Below are positions 1 through 7,436 of a DNA stretch of 17,560 nt, in pieces. The notes beneath the pieces are model-generated. The model made no database searches and had not been told where the DNA came from. It was given only the letters and a program-made list of their open reading frames with translations. The position numbers and the translations under genes are program-made. The stretch comes from CAVWGP01 sp963754645 (GTDB lineage: Bacteria; Pseudomonadota; Alphaproteobacteria; Bin65). Within the stretch, counting starts at the first letter, position 1. Each line of letters begins with the position of its first letter. The stretch is from NCBI GenBank assembly GCA_963754645.1, contig CAVWGP010000010.1:1-17560 (forward strand). The letters run 5' to 3'.

Positions 1-223
1 ATGAAATTTCATTCGACCGTAGCGGCGGACGAACTATTCTCTGTTCAGTTGTGACGGTCCCGCCTTGACAGAAATCGCATTACGTCACTGCATTCGATTC
101 GATCTGCTCAGTCGGGCAATATCAGCCGTGGACGGCTGGGTGCCTTTTGAGTACTATCCAGGAGGACCCAAAAACCTACAAAACCCAAACCGACCACGCG
201 CCGGGACTCCGAGTTAGCACCCG
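1..223. other. 5' intergenic edge, no gene seen
   Basis: No convincing gene is visible. A 17-codon frame opens with the first base and ends at a TGA near 54, which is too short to call. A weak copy of the cluster operator lies at 11-30. A TTGACA hexamer at 65-70 has no acceptable -10 partner. The crotonase start at 224 has no clear Shine-Dalgarno sequence. Confidence 0.5.
11..30 (-). promoter_or_regulatory. Weak candidate operator copy (site F)
   Basis: On the minus strand the half-site CGGTCGAA is present and the spacing GACCG-N6-CGG is kept, but the inner six bases differ from the five good copies. Its orientation (the CGGTCGA side facing left) would serve a gene on the minus strand beyond the left edge rather than the crotonase at 224. 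It may be chance in GC-rich DNA. Confidence 0.3.
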
Positions 224-1007
224 ATGGCCCAAAAAGGCGAAGTCGTCCAGTACGAAGTCGAAGGTCCGATCGCGACGATCTGGCTCAACCGGCCGGAGGT
301 GAAGAACTGCGTCAACCGGGACGCTGAACAAGCTCGGCGAAATGCGCCGCAAGGCCGAGGACGACGACGCGGCGCGCGGTGGTCATCCGCGGCCGCGGCA
401 ACACGTTCTGCGCCGGCGCGGACCTCAACATGCTCGACGCCGCAGCTTGCGACCACGACGACTCCATCGAGATCGCGCAGTCTCGGCGCAGACCTACGAT
501 CGCGCCTTCAACATCAAGAAGCCGACCATCGCCGCGGTCGAGGGCTATGCGGTCGCCGGCGGCTTCGAGCTGATGATCTCCTGCGATTTCGCGCTCGCCG
601 CGACGACGCCAAGATCGGCGACTTCCACATCCGCCGCGCGCTGTTCGGCGGCGCCGGCCCGATCTACCGCCTGCCGCGCTACATCGGCCTGCGCAAGACC
701 AAGGAGCTGATGCTCACCGGCAAGCTGCTCTCGGGCAAGGAGTGCGAGGAGTGGGGCCTGGCCAACGTTTCCGCCCCGCCGGAAGAGTTCGAGCGCTGAT
801 CGAGACTTCGGCGCGCCGATGATCGACAAGAGCGCGTTCTGCATGCGGATCACCAAGCTGGCGGTCAATCGCGGCCTGGACGCCGACACCGAGACGCTGA
901 TCGCGCTCGAGACGATGACATGCAACGTCGCGCACCATTCGGCCGACGCCAAGGAAGGCGTCGCCGCGTTTCTTGCCAAGCGCCCACCGAAATGGGCCGG
1001 CCGCTGA
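224..1007 (+). pseudogene. Enoyl-CoA hydratase/isomerase (crotonase) family, multiply frameshifted
   Basis: Joining three reading frames gives a full-length crotonase of about 260 residues. It starts MAQKGEVVQYEVEGP, then the oxyanion-hole motif FCAGADL, GGFELMISCD with the first catalytic-type Glu, GDFHIRRALFGGAGPIY, and a C-terminus ending AAFLAKRPPKWAGR at the TGA of 1005-1007. The frame changes near 321, 377, 481, 600 and 798-815; the last needs two lost bases. At least three look like single-base losses, for example GCGGAC reduced to GCGAC near 600. The nearest relative in the window is the intact crotonase at 13592-14383, which shares GDFHIRR, LFGGAGPIYRLPR and DKSAFC. As read, no single frame makes a functional protein. 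Either the gene is decaying after duplication, or this stretch has poor sequence quality. The family is certain; whether the gene is truly dead is not. Confidence 0.85.
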
Positions 1008-1023
1008 TCCTAAGCTTGCGGCC
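999..1023. terminator. Possible stem-loop between convergent genes
   Basis: GGCCGC (999-1004) pairs with GCGGCC (1018-1023) around a 13-base loop containing the stop codon of the broken crotonase. It lies between convergent genes. There is no T-run, so intrinsic termination is uncertain. Confidence 0.25.
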
Positions 1024-1039
1024 CCGTTAATCGGGATAA

Positions 1040-2146
1040 TCAGCTCGCGGCGGTTTCGGCGAGCCGGGCGATGTGATGTCGGCGGTCGCCGAAGCTCGAA
1101 CGTAACGCCAGCAATCGCCGGTACCAATGGCTGACGATCAGCTCGTCGGTCATGCCGCTGCCGCCGTGAAGCTGGATCGCCTCGGCGCCGACCAGCTGGG
1201 CGGCGTCGCAGGCTCGCACCTTCGCCAACGACACGGCTCGGCGCCGTTCCGCCGCCGAGCCGCCGCACGCCAGCGCAGCGGCAAAGGCGAGCGACCGGGT
1301 CTCCTCGCAGGCGATCCACATATCGGCAATCCGGTGCTGAAGCGCCTGAAACGTACCGATCGGCGCGCCGAATTGGCGTCGCGTCCGAACATGCTCGACC
1401 GTCGCCTTGATGCAGGCGTCCATGATGCCGACCATCGCCGCGATTTCGGCCGCTTCGGCGCGGTCAGCGGCCGCGGCCAGGGCGTCTTGGGCAGGGTCCG
1501 CGTCGAACGCCGCTGCCGGCTCGACGACGCAGCCGGCAAGCTTCAGATCGCCGGCGGGCAGTCCGTCGATGCGCCCGCGTTGCACGACCGAGAGCCCCGG
1601 CCGGTCCCGCGCCACCGCGAACAAACGGATCTCGCCACCAGCGTCGCGGGCGCTGACAATGAAAACATCGGCGTCCTGCGCCGAAGGAATGAGGCACTTC
1701 GTTCCATCGAGTTTCCAATTTTCCGAGGGAAGACGCTGGGCCGCGGTTGCGACCCGATCGAGACTGTATCGCTGCTCGGCTTCCTGATGCGCCACGACGG
1801 CGATCGCTTCGCCGGCAGCGATCGCCGTCAGCAGGCGCTCCGCCTGTTCGTTTCGGGCGGCGGCGGCGATCAACGCGGCAGCATGAATGCCGCATTCCAG
1901 AACGGGCTCGTGCGGCAGCGCGGGCGCAAGGCGCTCAGCCGCCAGCATCGCTTCGACCGGGCCGCCCAATCCGCCGAGCGTCTCGGGAATGGCCAGCGCC
2001 AAGGCGCCAAGATCGGCGAGGCGCTTGAGGCGCGCGCGGTCGAAGCCATGGCGCGGTCGCGCCGGACCGAGGCCATATTCGCGGGCGGCGAAGCGCGCGA
2101 TCTGGTCCGAAAATTGTTGCTGTTCGATGGTGAGCATGCCGGACAT
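1040..2146 (-). CDS. Acyl-CoA dehydrogenase, small subunit-like (368 aa)
   Basis: This is the second gene of a two-gene ACAD operon, about 10 bases after the stop of the upstream partner. The C-terminal alpha-helical domain is clear: RRQFGAPIG (residues 256-264) is the RxxFG FAD-contact motif, and QLHGGSGMTDE (325-335) is the classic ACAD signature. The N-terminal and middle domains are short and diverged, and a typical FAD-binding beta-domain motif (xxTEPxAGSD) is replaced by HQEAEQRY. No Glu is found at either usual catalytic position: the end reads LLALRSSFGDRRHHI where YEGTNE would be, and AAMVG stands where many relatives have AEMVG. It is therefore probably the FAD-contacting, non-catalytic half of a heteromer with the neighbouring ACAD, as in mycobacterial FadE28-FadE29-type enzymes. 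Family assignment is firm; the heteromer is inferred. Start at 2146; a second Met lies three codons in. Confidence 0.9.
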   Translation of the reverse strand: MSGMLTIEQQQFSDQIARFAAREYGLGPARPRHGFDRARLKRLADLGALALAIPETLGGLGGPVEAMLAAERLAPALPHEPVLECGIHAAALIAAAARNEQAERLLTAIAAGEAIAVVAHQEAEQRYSLDRVATAAQRLPSENWKLDGTKCLIPSAQDADVFIVSARDAGGEIRLFAVARDRPGLSVVQRGRIDGLPAGDLKLAGCVVEPAAAFDADPAQDALAAAADRAEAAEIAAMVGIMDACIKATVEHVRTRRQFGAPIGTFQALQHRIADMWIACEETRSLAFAAALACGGSAAERRRAVSLAKVRACDAAQLVGAEAIQLHGGSGMTDELIVSHWYRRLLALRSSFGDRRHHIARLAETAAS

Positions 2147-2156
2147 GGAAGGTTGC

Positions 2157-3362
2157 TCACAATCCGATCAATGTTTTCGCAATGATATTGCGCTGCACCT
2201 CGTTCGATCCGCCGTAGATCGTGGTGGCGCGCGCGCCGAGCAGCCGCGCGATCGAGCCATGGGCGTGAAGATCGAGATCGTCGTTGCCACCGATACGGAA
2301 CGACGGCTCGTATTGCTGCCCAAGCGGGCCGAGCGTTTCGTAGGCGAATTCGGTCAGAGCCTGCTCCAGCTCCGAGCCGCGAATTTTCAGCATCCCGACG
2401 GCGGGCGGCGAAGGCGCGCCCGAGCCGGCCTCGCGGATGGTCCTTAGCGCCGTCCACTCGAGCGCCGCGAGGCGGACATCGAGTTCGGCAAGACGGCCGC
2501 GGAATGCGCCGTCTTTCATCAAGCCCGCGCCCCTCGCATCCATTTCGGCAATGCCGCGCCGAATGCCGCGCAGAATTCGTTTCTGCTTGCCGATTTCCGC
2601 GACCAGCAGCCGCTCGTTCCCGAGCAGGAACTTGGCGATCGTCCAGCCCGCGTTTTCCTCGCCGACCCGATCCGCAACCGGCACCCGCACATTGTCGAAC
2701 ACGACTTCGTTCAAGTGGTGCCGCCCTTCGAGCGTCACGATCGGCCGCACGGCAATGCCCGGCGCTTTCATGTCGATGAGCAAGAAGGATATGCCGGCTT
2801 GCGGGCGGCCGCCGTGGCCGGTTCGCACAAGGCAGAAAATGCGGTCCGCCCAATGCGCCATCGTCGTCCATATCTTGCGGCCGTTGACGATGTAGTGGTC
2901 GCCGTCGCGGTCCGCGCGCGTCTTGAGGGACGCAAGGTCGGAGCCGGCTTCTGGTTCCGAGTAGCCCTGGCACCAGAAGGTTTCAACGCTCGTGATGCCG
3001 GGCAAATATTTCCGCTTCTGTTCGTCCGTGCCGTAGGTGAAGATCACCGGGCCGACATAGTTGACGCCGAAGGGAAGCAGCCACGGCGCGCCGGCCAGCG
3101 CGCATTCTTCATCGAAGAGATAGGATTGCAGCGGAGTCCAGCCTCGCCCGCCGGTCGCCTCCGGCCAGGCGCCGCATAACAACCCGCCCTGCGCCAGGAT
3201 GCGCTGCCACCGCACGAAGTCCTCGCGGTCGAGATCGACGCCCGCTTCGACGCGACGCGCCAGATCGGCCGGCAGGTTGGCGGCGCAGAAGGCGCGAATA
3301 TTGCCTTGAAATCGCTCTTCCTCGTCGGTGAGGGGAAATCGCAATGCGCGCTCCTCAAGCAT
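2157..3362 (-). CDS. Acyl-CoA dehydrogenase, catalytic subunit-like (401 aa)
   Basis: First gene of the leftward operon, read from operator site A. Visible motifs: YSEPEAGSDLASL (134-146, flavin/substrate strand), NGRKIWTT (160-167), ERLLVAEIG (250-258) and IYGGSNEVQRNIIA (382-395). Gly384 occupies the MCAD-type catalytic Glu position. The ERLLVAE segment matches the helix that carries the catalytic Glu in long-chain and isovaleryl-type enzymes, so Glu256 is the likely base. The RxxFG FAD motif is missing here but present in the downstream partner, suggesting a shared active site in a heterotetramer. Start: ATG at 3362 has no Shine-Dalgarno. A TTG at 3344 lies six bases after GAGGAG and would give MRFPLTDEE, a more usual ACAD beginning. 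The ATG is kept here, but the TTG is a serious alternative. Confidence 0.93.
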   Translation of the reverse strand: MLEERALRFPLTDEEERFQGNIRAFCAANLPADLARRVEAGVDLDREDFVRWQRILAQGGLLCGAWPEATGGRGWTPLQSYLFDEECALAGAPWLLPFGVNYVGPVIFTYGTDEQKRKYLPGITSVETFWCQGYSEPEAGSDLASLKTRADRDGDHYIVNGRKIWTTMAHWADRIFCLVRTGHGGRPQAGISFLLIDMKAPGIAVRPIVTLEGRHHLNEVVFDNVRVPVADRVGEENAGWTIAKFLLGNERLLVAEIGKQKRILRGIRRGIAEMDARGAGLMKDGAFRGRLAELDVRLAALEWTALRTIREAGSGAPSPPAVGMLKIRGSELEQALTEFAYETLGPLGQQYEPSFRIGGNDDLDLHAHGSIARLLGARATTIYGGSNEVQRNIIAKTLIGL

Positions 3363-3383
3363 TGCCGAGACGCTAAATCAATA

Positions 3384-3403
3384 ATGTTCGACCGTCGAGT
3401 TGG
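3384..3403 (-). promoter_or_regulatory. Operator/promoter site A for the ACAD pair
   Basis: Read on the minus strand: CCAACTCGACGGTCGAACAT, differing at three positions from the best copy (site B). The last six bases could act as a -10, which would put the transcript start near 3377. With site B it forms a perfect 13-base inverted repeat (3388-3400 against 3446-3458) in the divergent control region. Confidence 0.6.
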
Positions 3404-3442
3404 CCATTGTCGCGGTCCGCCGGATGCCGCGCCATCAAAAAG

Positions 3443-3462
3443 CCGACTCGACGGTCGATAAT
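3443..3462 (+). promoter_or_regulatory. Operator/promoter site B for the ACAD-kinase-SDR operon
   Basis: The best copy of the shared motif, CCGACTCGACGGTCGATAAT. GATAAT at 3457-3462 is a five-of-six match to a sigma-70 -10. The implied start near 3469 leaves about 58 bases of leader before the ATG at 3527. The near-palindrome GACCG-N6-CGG suggests a dimeric, TetR-like repressor; the regulator is not in the window. Confidence 0.65.
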
Positions 3463-3526
3463 TATGCTGCTAAGGATTTTTCCGGTTGCGCGCCGTGCAT
3501 GGCGGCGAACAAGAGCGGGAAATGGC

Positions 3527-4747
3527 ATGCTCATCGATTTTTCCGAACGATCGAAGGACCTGCAACGCCGGCTCAAGGCTTTCATGGCGGCCCATGTCTA
3601 TCCGAGCGAGCAAGTATACAAAGACCAGCACAAGGCGCTCGCCGACAAGTGGGATAGCCCGCCGATCGTCGAGGAATTGAAAGCGCGCGCGCGCCGCGAA
3701 GGCCTGTGGAACCTGTTCCTGCCGGAGAGCCACGACGGCGCGGGGCTGACCAACCTCGACTACGCACCGCTCTGCGAGATCATGGGGCGCTCCTATATCG
3801 GACCCGAAGTGTTCAACTGCTCGGCGCCCGATACCGGCAACATGGAGGTGCTGGAGCGTTACGGCACGCCGGAGCACAAAGATAAGTGGCTGAAGCCGCT
3901 GCTCGATGGCAAGATCCGTTCCGCTTTTTCCATGACCGAGCCCGACGTGGCGTCGTCCGATGCCACCAATATCCGCCTCAAGATCGAGCGCCAGGGCGAC
4001 GAATATGTCCTCAACGGCCGCAAATGGTGGACCTCCGGCGCCGGCGACAATCGCTGCAAGATTTTCATCGTCATGGGTCTCTCGAAGCCGGACGAGGCAC
4101 GCTATCGGCAGCATTCGATGATCCTTGTTCCCAAGGATGCGCCCGGCGTGAAGCTCATCCGCTCGCTCACCGTTTTCGGCTACGAGCACGCGCCCTGCGG
4201 CCATTTCGAGATCGAATACGACAATGTGCGGGTGCCGGCCTCGAACATGCTGCTGGGCGAAGGGCGGGGCTTCGAGATCGCGCAAGGTCGCCTCGGCCCC
4301 GGCCGCATCCATCACTGCATGCGCATGATCGGCGTGGCCGAGCGCGCGATCGAGGCCATGATCTCCCGCTCGAAGCGCCGCGTCGCCTTCGGCAAGCCCT
4401 TGGCGGATCAAGGCGTGGTGCGCGAAGCCATCGCCCTGTCGCGCTGCGAGATCGAACAGGCGCGCCTCCTCACTCTGCGCGCGGCGCATATGATGGACAC
4501 CGTTGGGAACAAGGCCGCGCGCTCCGAGATCGCCATGATCAAGGTCGTCGCGCCGCGCATGGCCTTCAACGTGCTGGACCGCTCGATCCAAGTGCACGGC
4601 GCCGCCGGCGCATCGGTCGATTTCGGTCTCGCCGATGCATGGTCCTTCGCGCGCGCGGTGCGCTTTACCGACGGACCGGACGAAGTTCATCTTGCCGCCA
4701 TCGCCAAGATGGAACTCGGCCGCGACCTTCCCGCCAAGCCCTGGTGA
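3527..4747 (+). CDS. ACAD10/ACAD11-like acyl-CoA dehydrogenase (406 aa)
   Basis: Full-length ACAD. Motifs from the ATG at 3527: FSMTEPDVASSD (134-145, flavin/substrate strand), NGRKWWTSGA, GPGRIHHCMRMIG, RVAFGKPL (285-292, FAD contact) and RFTDGPDEVHL near the C-terminus. In the last, Asp382 replaces the usual catalytic Glu. GPGRIHH and DGPDEVH are typical of the ACAD10/ACAD11 branch rather than of classic beta-oxidation dehydrogenases. The next gene encodes an APH-fold kinase, the domain fused to ACAD in mammalian ACAD10/11 and separate in the levulinate pathway (LvaA kinase, LvaC ACAD). The likely role is processing a phosphorylated 4-hydroxyacyl-CoA, by inference from family and neighbour. 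The frame is open upstream to 3407, but those codons overlap operator B. ATG 3527 follows AGCGGGAA and gives a normal ACAD N-terminus. Confidence 0.92.
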   Translation: MLIDFSERSKDLQRRLKAFMAAHVYPSEQVYKDQHKALADKWDSPPIVEELKARARREGLWNLFLPESHDGAGLTNLDYAPLCEIMGRSYIGPEVFNCSAPDTGNMEVLERYGTPEHKDKWLKPLLDGKIRSAFSMTEPDVASSDATNIRLKIERQGDEYVLNGRKWWTSGAGDNRCKIFIVMGLSKPDEARYRQHSMILVPKDAPGVKLIRSLTVFGYEHAPCGHFEIEYDNVRVPASNMLLGEGRGFEIAQGRLGPGRIHHCMRMIGVAERAIEAMISRSKRRVAFGKPLADQGVVREAIALSRCEIEQARLLTLRAAHMMDTVGNKAARSEIAMIKVVAPRMAFNVLDRSIQVHGAAGASVDFGLADAWSFARAVRFTDGPDEVHLAAIAKMELGRDLPAKPW

Positions 4748-4784
4748 TGGCGCTTTCTTGTCAGACTGCCCGGGCGGTTCGCGC

Positions 4785-5823
4785 GTGACGGTCGTGCCGG
4801 TGCCGCTGGGCTTCGACGAAGCACCTCTTGGCGCCTATCTTGCGCGCGAACTTCCCGAATTCGCCCCGCCCTTCCAGATCGAGCGCGTCGTCGGCGGACA
4901 GTCGAATCCGACTTTCGTGGTGGCGACGGAGAACCGCCGGTACATCCTGCGTAAAAAGCCGCCGGGAATTCTGCTGCCATCCGCGCATGCCGTGGAACGC
5001 GAATACCGCATCATGAAGGCGCTGCGGGCAACATCCGTGCCGGTGCCGAACGTGCGCGTTCTTTGCGAGGATTCGTCGGTCGTCGGCACGCCGTTTTACG
5101 TGATGGATTTTGTCGAGGGCCGGATATTCCGCGACAACCGGTTGCCCGGCATGACCAAGCCCGAGCGCATTGCGATCTACGACGCCATGGGCGACACATT
5201 GGCGGCGCTCCATAAGGTCGATTGGGCGGCGGCGGGATTGGCCGACTACGGCAAGCCGGCGAATTTCGTGCGCCGGCAAATCGCGCTGTGGACCCGCCAG
5301 TTCGAAGCGGCAAAGACCCACGATATCCCCGCCATGGACAGGCTCATGCAATGGCTGCCGGCGCATGCTCCGGAGGGCGACGAGACGACGATCGCGCATG
5401 GCGATTTCCGGCTGGAAAACATGATCTTCCATCCCGCCGAGCCGCGCCCCATTGGCGATCATCGACTGGGAGCTGTCGACACTCGGCCATCCGCTCTGCG
5501 ATCTCGCCTACAATTGCATGACCTATCGTCTGCCGAACGACATGATCGGCTGCGGCGGGCTCGCCGATGTCGATATTGCCGCGCTCGGCCTGCCGGATGA
5601 GAACGCCTACATCGCGCGCTATTGCCGCCTCACCGGCCGCGACGGCATTCCGAATTGGCCTTTTTTCATGGCCTTCTCGATGTTCCGCAGCGCCGCCATC
5701 GTGCAGGGCATTTACGCGCGAGCGCTTCAAAACAACGCCGCGAACTCGAACGCGATCGAGATCGGTCTTTACGCGGCACCGGTCGCTGATATCGCCTGGC
5801 GTATTGCGGAGACCCTGCGATGA
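4785..5823 (+). CDS. APH/ACAD10-11-type kinase, one +1 frameshift
   Basis: Phosphotransferase of the aminoglycoside-kinase fold in the family that accompanies ACAD10/11. N-lobe: VVGGQSNPTF (glycine-rich nucleotide loop, 35-44) and YILRKKP with the ATP-binding Lys. C-lobe: catalytic loop HGDFRLEN (205-212). The metal-binding motif IIDWELSTLGHPLCDLAY is present only in another frame starting near 5452. Removing one base around 5447-5451, most simply one C from the run CCCC at 5447-5450, joins the halves into a normal protein of about 345 residues. As read, the product loses the Mg-binding Asp and would be inactive. The GTG start at 4785 is chosen because the homologous N-terminus (PVPLGFDEAPLGAYL) begins there; no strong ribosome site is seen. 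The last codons overlap the next SDR by ATGA. Probable substrate: the 4-hydroxyl of an acyl-CoA (inferred). Confidence 0.85.
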
Positions 5824-6584
5824 AAGGGCAAATCGCCGTCGTTACCGGCGCGGCAAGCGGCATCGGGCTCGGCATCGCCGAGGGCTTGGCGCGGCGCGGG
5901 GCGCGCATCGTGCTCGCGGACCTGAATGCGGCAGCGGCGGAGACCGCCGCCGCCGGCTTGCGCGACAGCGGGGCCGATGCCATGAGCGTCGGCGCGGATG
6001 TGGCGCGGGAGGACGACGTCGAGCGCCTCTTTTCGGCCGTTGCCGCCAAGTGGGGCGCGGCGGGAATACTCGTCAACAACGCCGGCATCGTCCGCATCGG
6101 TCCTTCGACCGACTTCGCCTTCGCGGAGTGGGAGAAGGTCGTTTCGATCAATCTCTCCGCCGTCTTCCTGTGCAGCCGGGTTGCGGCCCGGCAGATGATT
6201 CCCGCCGGCGGCGGGCGCATCGTCAACATCGCGTCGATTGCCGCGATCGCCAGCGCGCCGGGCTTCGCGGCTTATTCCGCGAGCAAGGGCGGGGTTTTGT
6301 CGCTGACGCGGGCGCTGGCGGTGGAGTGGGCGTCCCACAACATCCTCGTCAACTCGGTCAGCCCCGGCACGATCGACACGCCCCTGTCGCGTGCCGCCCG
6401 CGCGCGCGATCCCGCGGGCTTTGCCCGGCGCGACAAGCGCGTGCCGATCCGCCGGCAGGGCACGACGAGGGATGTGGCCGATGCCGTCGCCTGGCTTGCG
6501 GGCGAGGAATCGGGCTATGTCACCGGCCAGGATATTCGGATCGACGGCGGAATTTTCGCCCAGCATCCGGGCTACGTGCCCTGA
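5820..6584 (+). CDS. SDR family oxidoreductase (254 aa)
   Basis: Classical SDR. TGAASGIG (9-16) binds the dinucleotide. Asp34 after the second strand (VLADLN) points to NAD(H). NNAG is at 86-89. The catalytic Ser139 lies in NIASI, and Tyr152/Lys156 in YSASK. The SPGTIDTP loop and C-terminal GQDIRIDGG are family standard. It is the third gene of the rightward operon and its ATG overlaps the kinase stop (ATGA), so translation is probably coupled. It may oxidise a hydroxyacyl-CoA or reduce an oxo group in the same pathway as the ACAD-kinase pair, much as an oxidoreductase accompanies them in levulinate catabolism. The specific substrate cannot be read from the sequence. Confidence 0.93.
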   Translation: MKGQIAVVTGAASGIGLGIAEGLARRGARIVLADLNAAAAETAAAGLRDSGADAMSVGADVAREDDVERLFSAVAAKWGAAGILVNNAGIVRIGPSTDFAFAEWEKVVSINLSAVFLCSRVAARQMIPAGGGRIVNIASIAAIASAPGFAAYSASKGGVLSLTRALAVEWASHNILVNSVSPGTIDTPLSRAARARDPAGFARRDKRVPIRRQGTTRDVADAVAWLAGEESGYVTGQDIRIDGGIFAQHPGYVP

Positions 6585-6605
6585 CGGGCAACGCGGCTCC
6601 TTTTT
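6577..6605 (+). terminator. Weak terminator-like hairpin after the SDR
   Basis: TGCCC (6577-6581) pairs with GGGCA (6586-6590) around TGAC, which includes the SDR stop codon. A TTTTT run lies at 6601-6605, ten bases away, which is far for an intrinsic terminator. It lies between convergent operons. Confidence 0.3.
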
Positions 6606-7403
6606 CTATCCCGACTTGCCGAACACGGGCCGCCGTCCCTCGGCGAAGGCCGCGACGGCCTCGGCGTGATCCGGCATGGCGGCGGACGCGATCTCGTAAC
6701 CGATCGAGGCTTCGAGAATCGTATGGGCGAGCTGCTTCAAGCTGAGGTTGACCGAGAGCTTGCTCCAGCGGATCGCGTGTTGCGCGCCGCGTGCCAGCTT
6801 GTCCACGAGCTTCTTCACCTCGCCGTCCAACGCTTCGGCCGGCACCGCGCGGTTGATGAGGCCGATCGCGGCGGCCTGCGCCGCCGTCAGGAGATCGCCC
6901 GTCATCAGATATTCCTTGGCGCGAATATGGCCGATCAACTGCGGCCAGATCACGGCGCCGCCGTCGCCCGCCACCAGGCCGACGCGGACATGCGGGTCGC
7001 CGATCCGCGCCTGCTCGCTGGCGATGACCGTATCGCAGAACAGCGCGACCGTTGCGCCGAGGCCGATCGCATCGCCGTTGAGCCGGCAGATGACCGGTTT
7101 TTCGAGATCGAGCAAGCCGTAGATAATCCGCTTGCCCTCGACGTGGATACTCGCCATTCCGCCCGGCGCCGATTTGATCGATTTCATCCAACCGATGTCG
7201 CCGCCGGCGCAAAAGGCGCGGCCGGCGCCCGTCAGCACGACGATGTCCGTCTCGTGGTCGAGCGCGATGTCGTAAAAGATCCGCGCCAGCTCGTGGTGCA
7301 TCTGCGCATTGACGGCATTGAGGCTCTCGGGGCGATTGAGCGCCACGGTGAGGATTCGCCCCTCCCGCTTTATGTCGAGTTGCCGATAGCCCGAATAGTC
7401 CAT
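6606..7403 (-). CDS. Crotonase-family protein, possible hydrolase (265 aa)
   Basis: Last gene of the leftward OYE-SDR-crotonase operon. Crotonase fold: oxyanion motif FCAGGDI (64-70), then NGDAIGLGATVALFCD and IGDPHVRVGLVAGDGG. Both classic hydratase glutamates are absent: Thr118 stands at the first (rat Glu144) position and His138 at the second (Glu164). A His-then-Asp pair nine residues apart (His138, Asp147, in PHVRVGLVAGDGG) recalls the His145/Asp154 pair of 6-oxocamphor hydrolase, a crotonase that cleaves C-C bonds. It is therefore likely not a simple enoyl-CoA hydratase; hydrolysis or retro-Claisen cleavage is possible, by inference. The ATG at 7403 follows a GGCGGGG stretch. Confidence 0.9.
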   Translation of the reverse strand: MDYSGYRQLDIKREGRILTVALNRPESLNAVNAQMHHELARIFYDIALDHETDIVVLTGAGRAFCAGGDIGWMKSIKSAPGGMASIHVEGKRIIYGLLDLEKPVICRLNGDAIGLGATVALFCDTVIASEQARIGDPHVRVGLVAGDGGAVIWPQLIGHIRAKEYLMTGDLLTAAQAAAIGLINRAVPAEALDGEVKKLVDKLARGAQHAIRWSKLSVNLSLKQLAHTILEASIGYEIASAAMPDHAEAVAAFAEGRRPVFGKSG

Positions 7404-7436
7404 GCCGCCCCGCCTATTCCTGTTTCACGACGATGC

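Noticed and set aside
65..70. TTGACA hexamer as a -35 for the first crotonase
   Set aside because: At 16-18 base spacing the partner hexamers (ACTGCA, CTGCAT, TGCATT) do not resemble a -10, so no promoter is claimed.
4747..4788. A 13-codon frame starting in the ATGA overlap at the end of the ACAD10/11-like gene
   Set aside because: It ends at once and does not match the kinase N-terminus, which starts in another frame at 4785.
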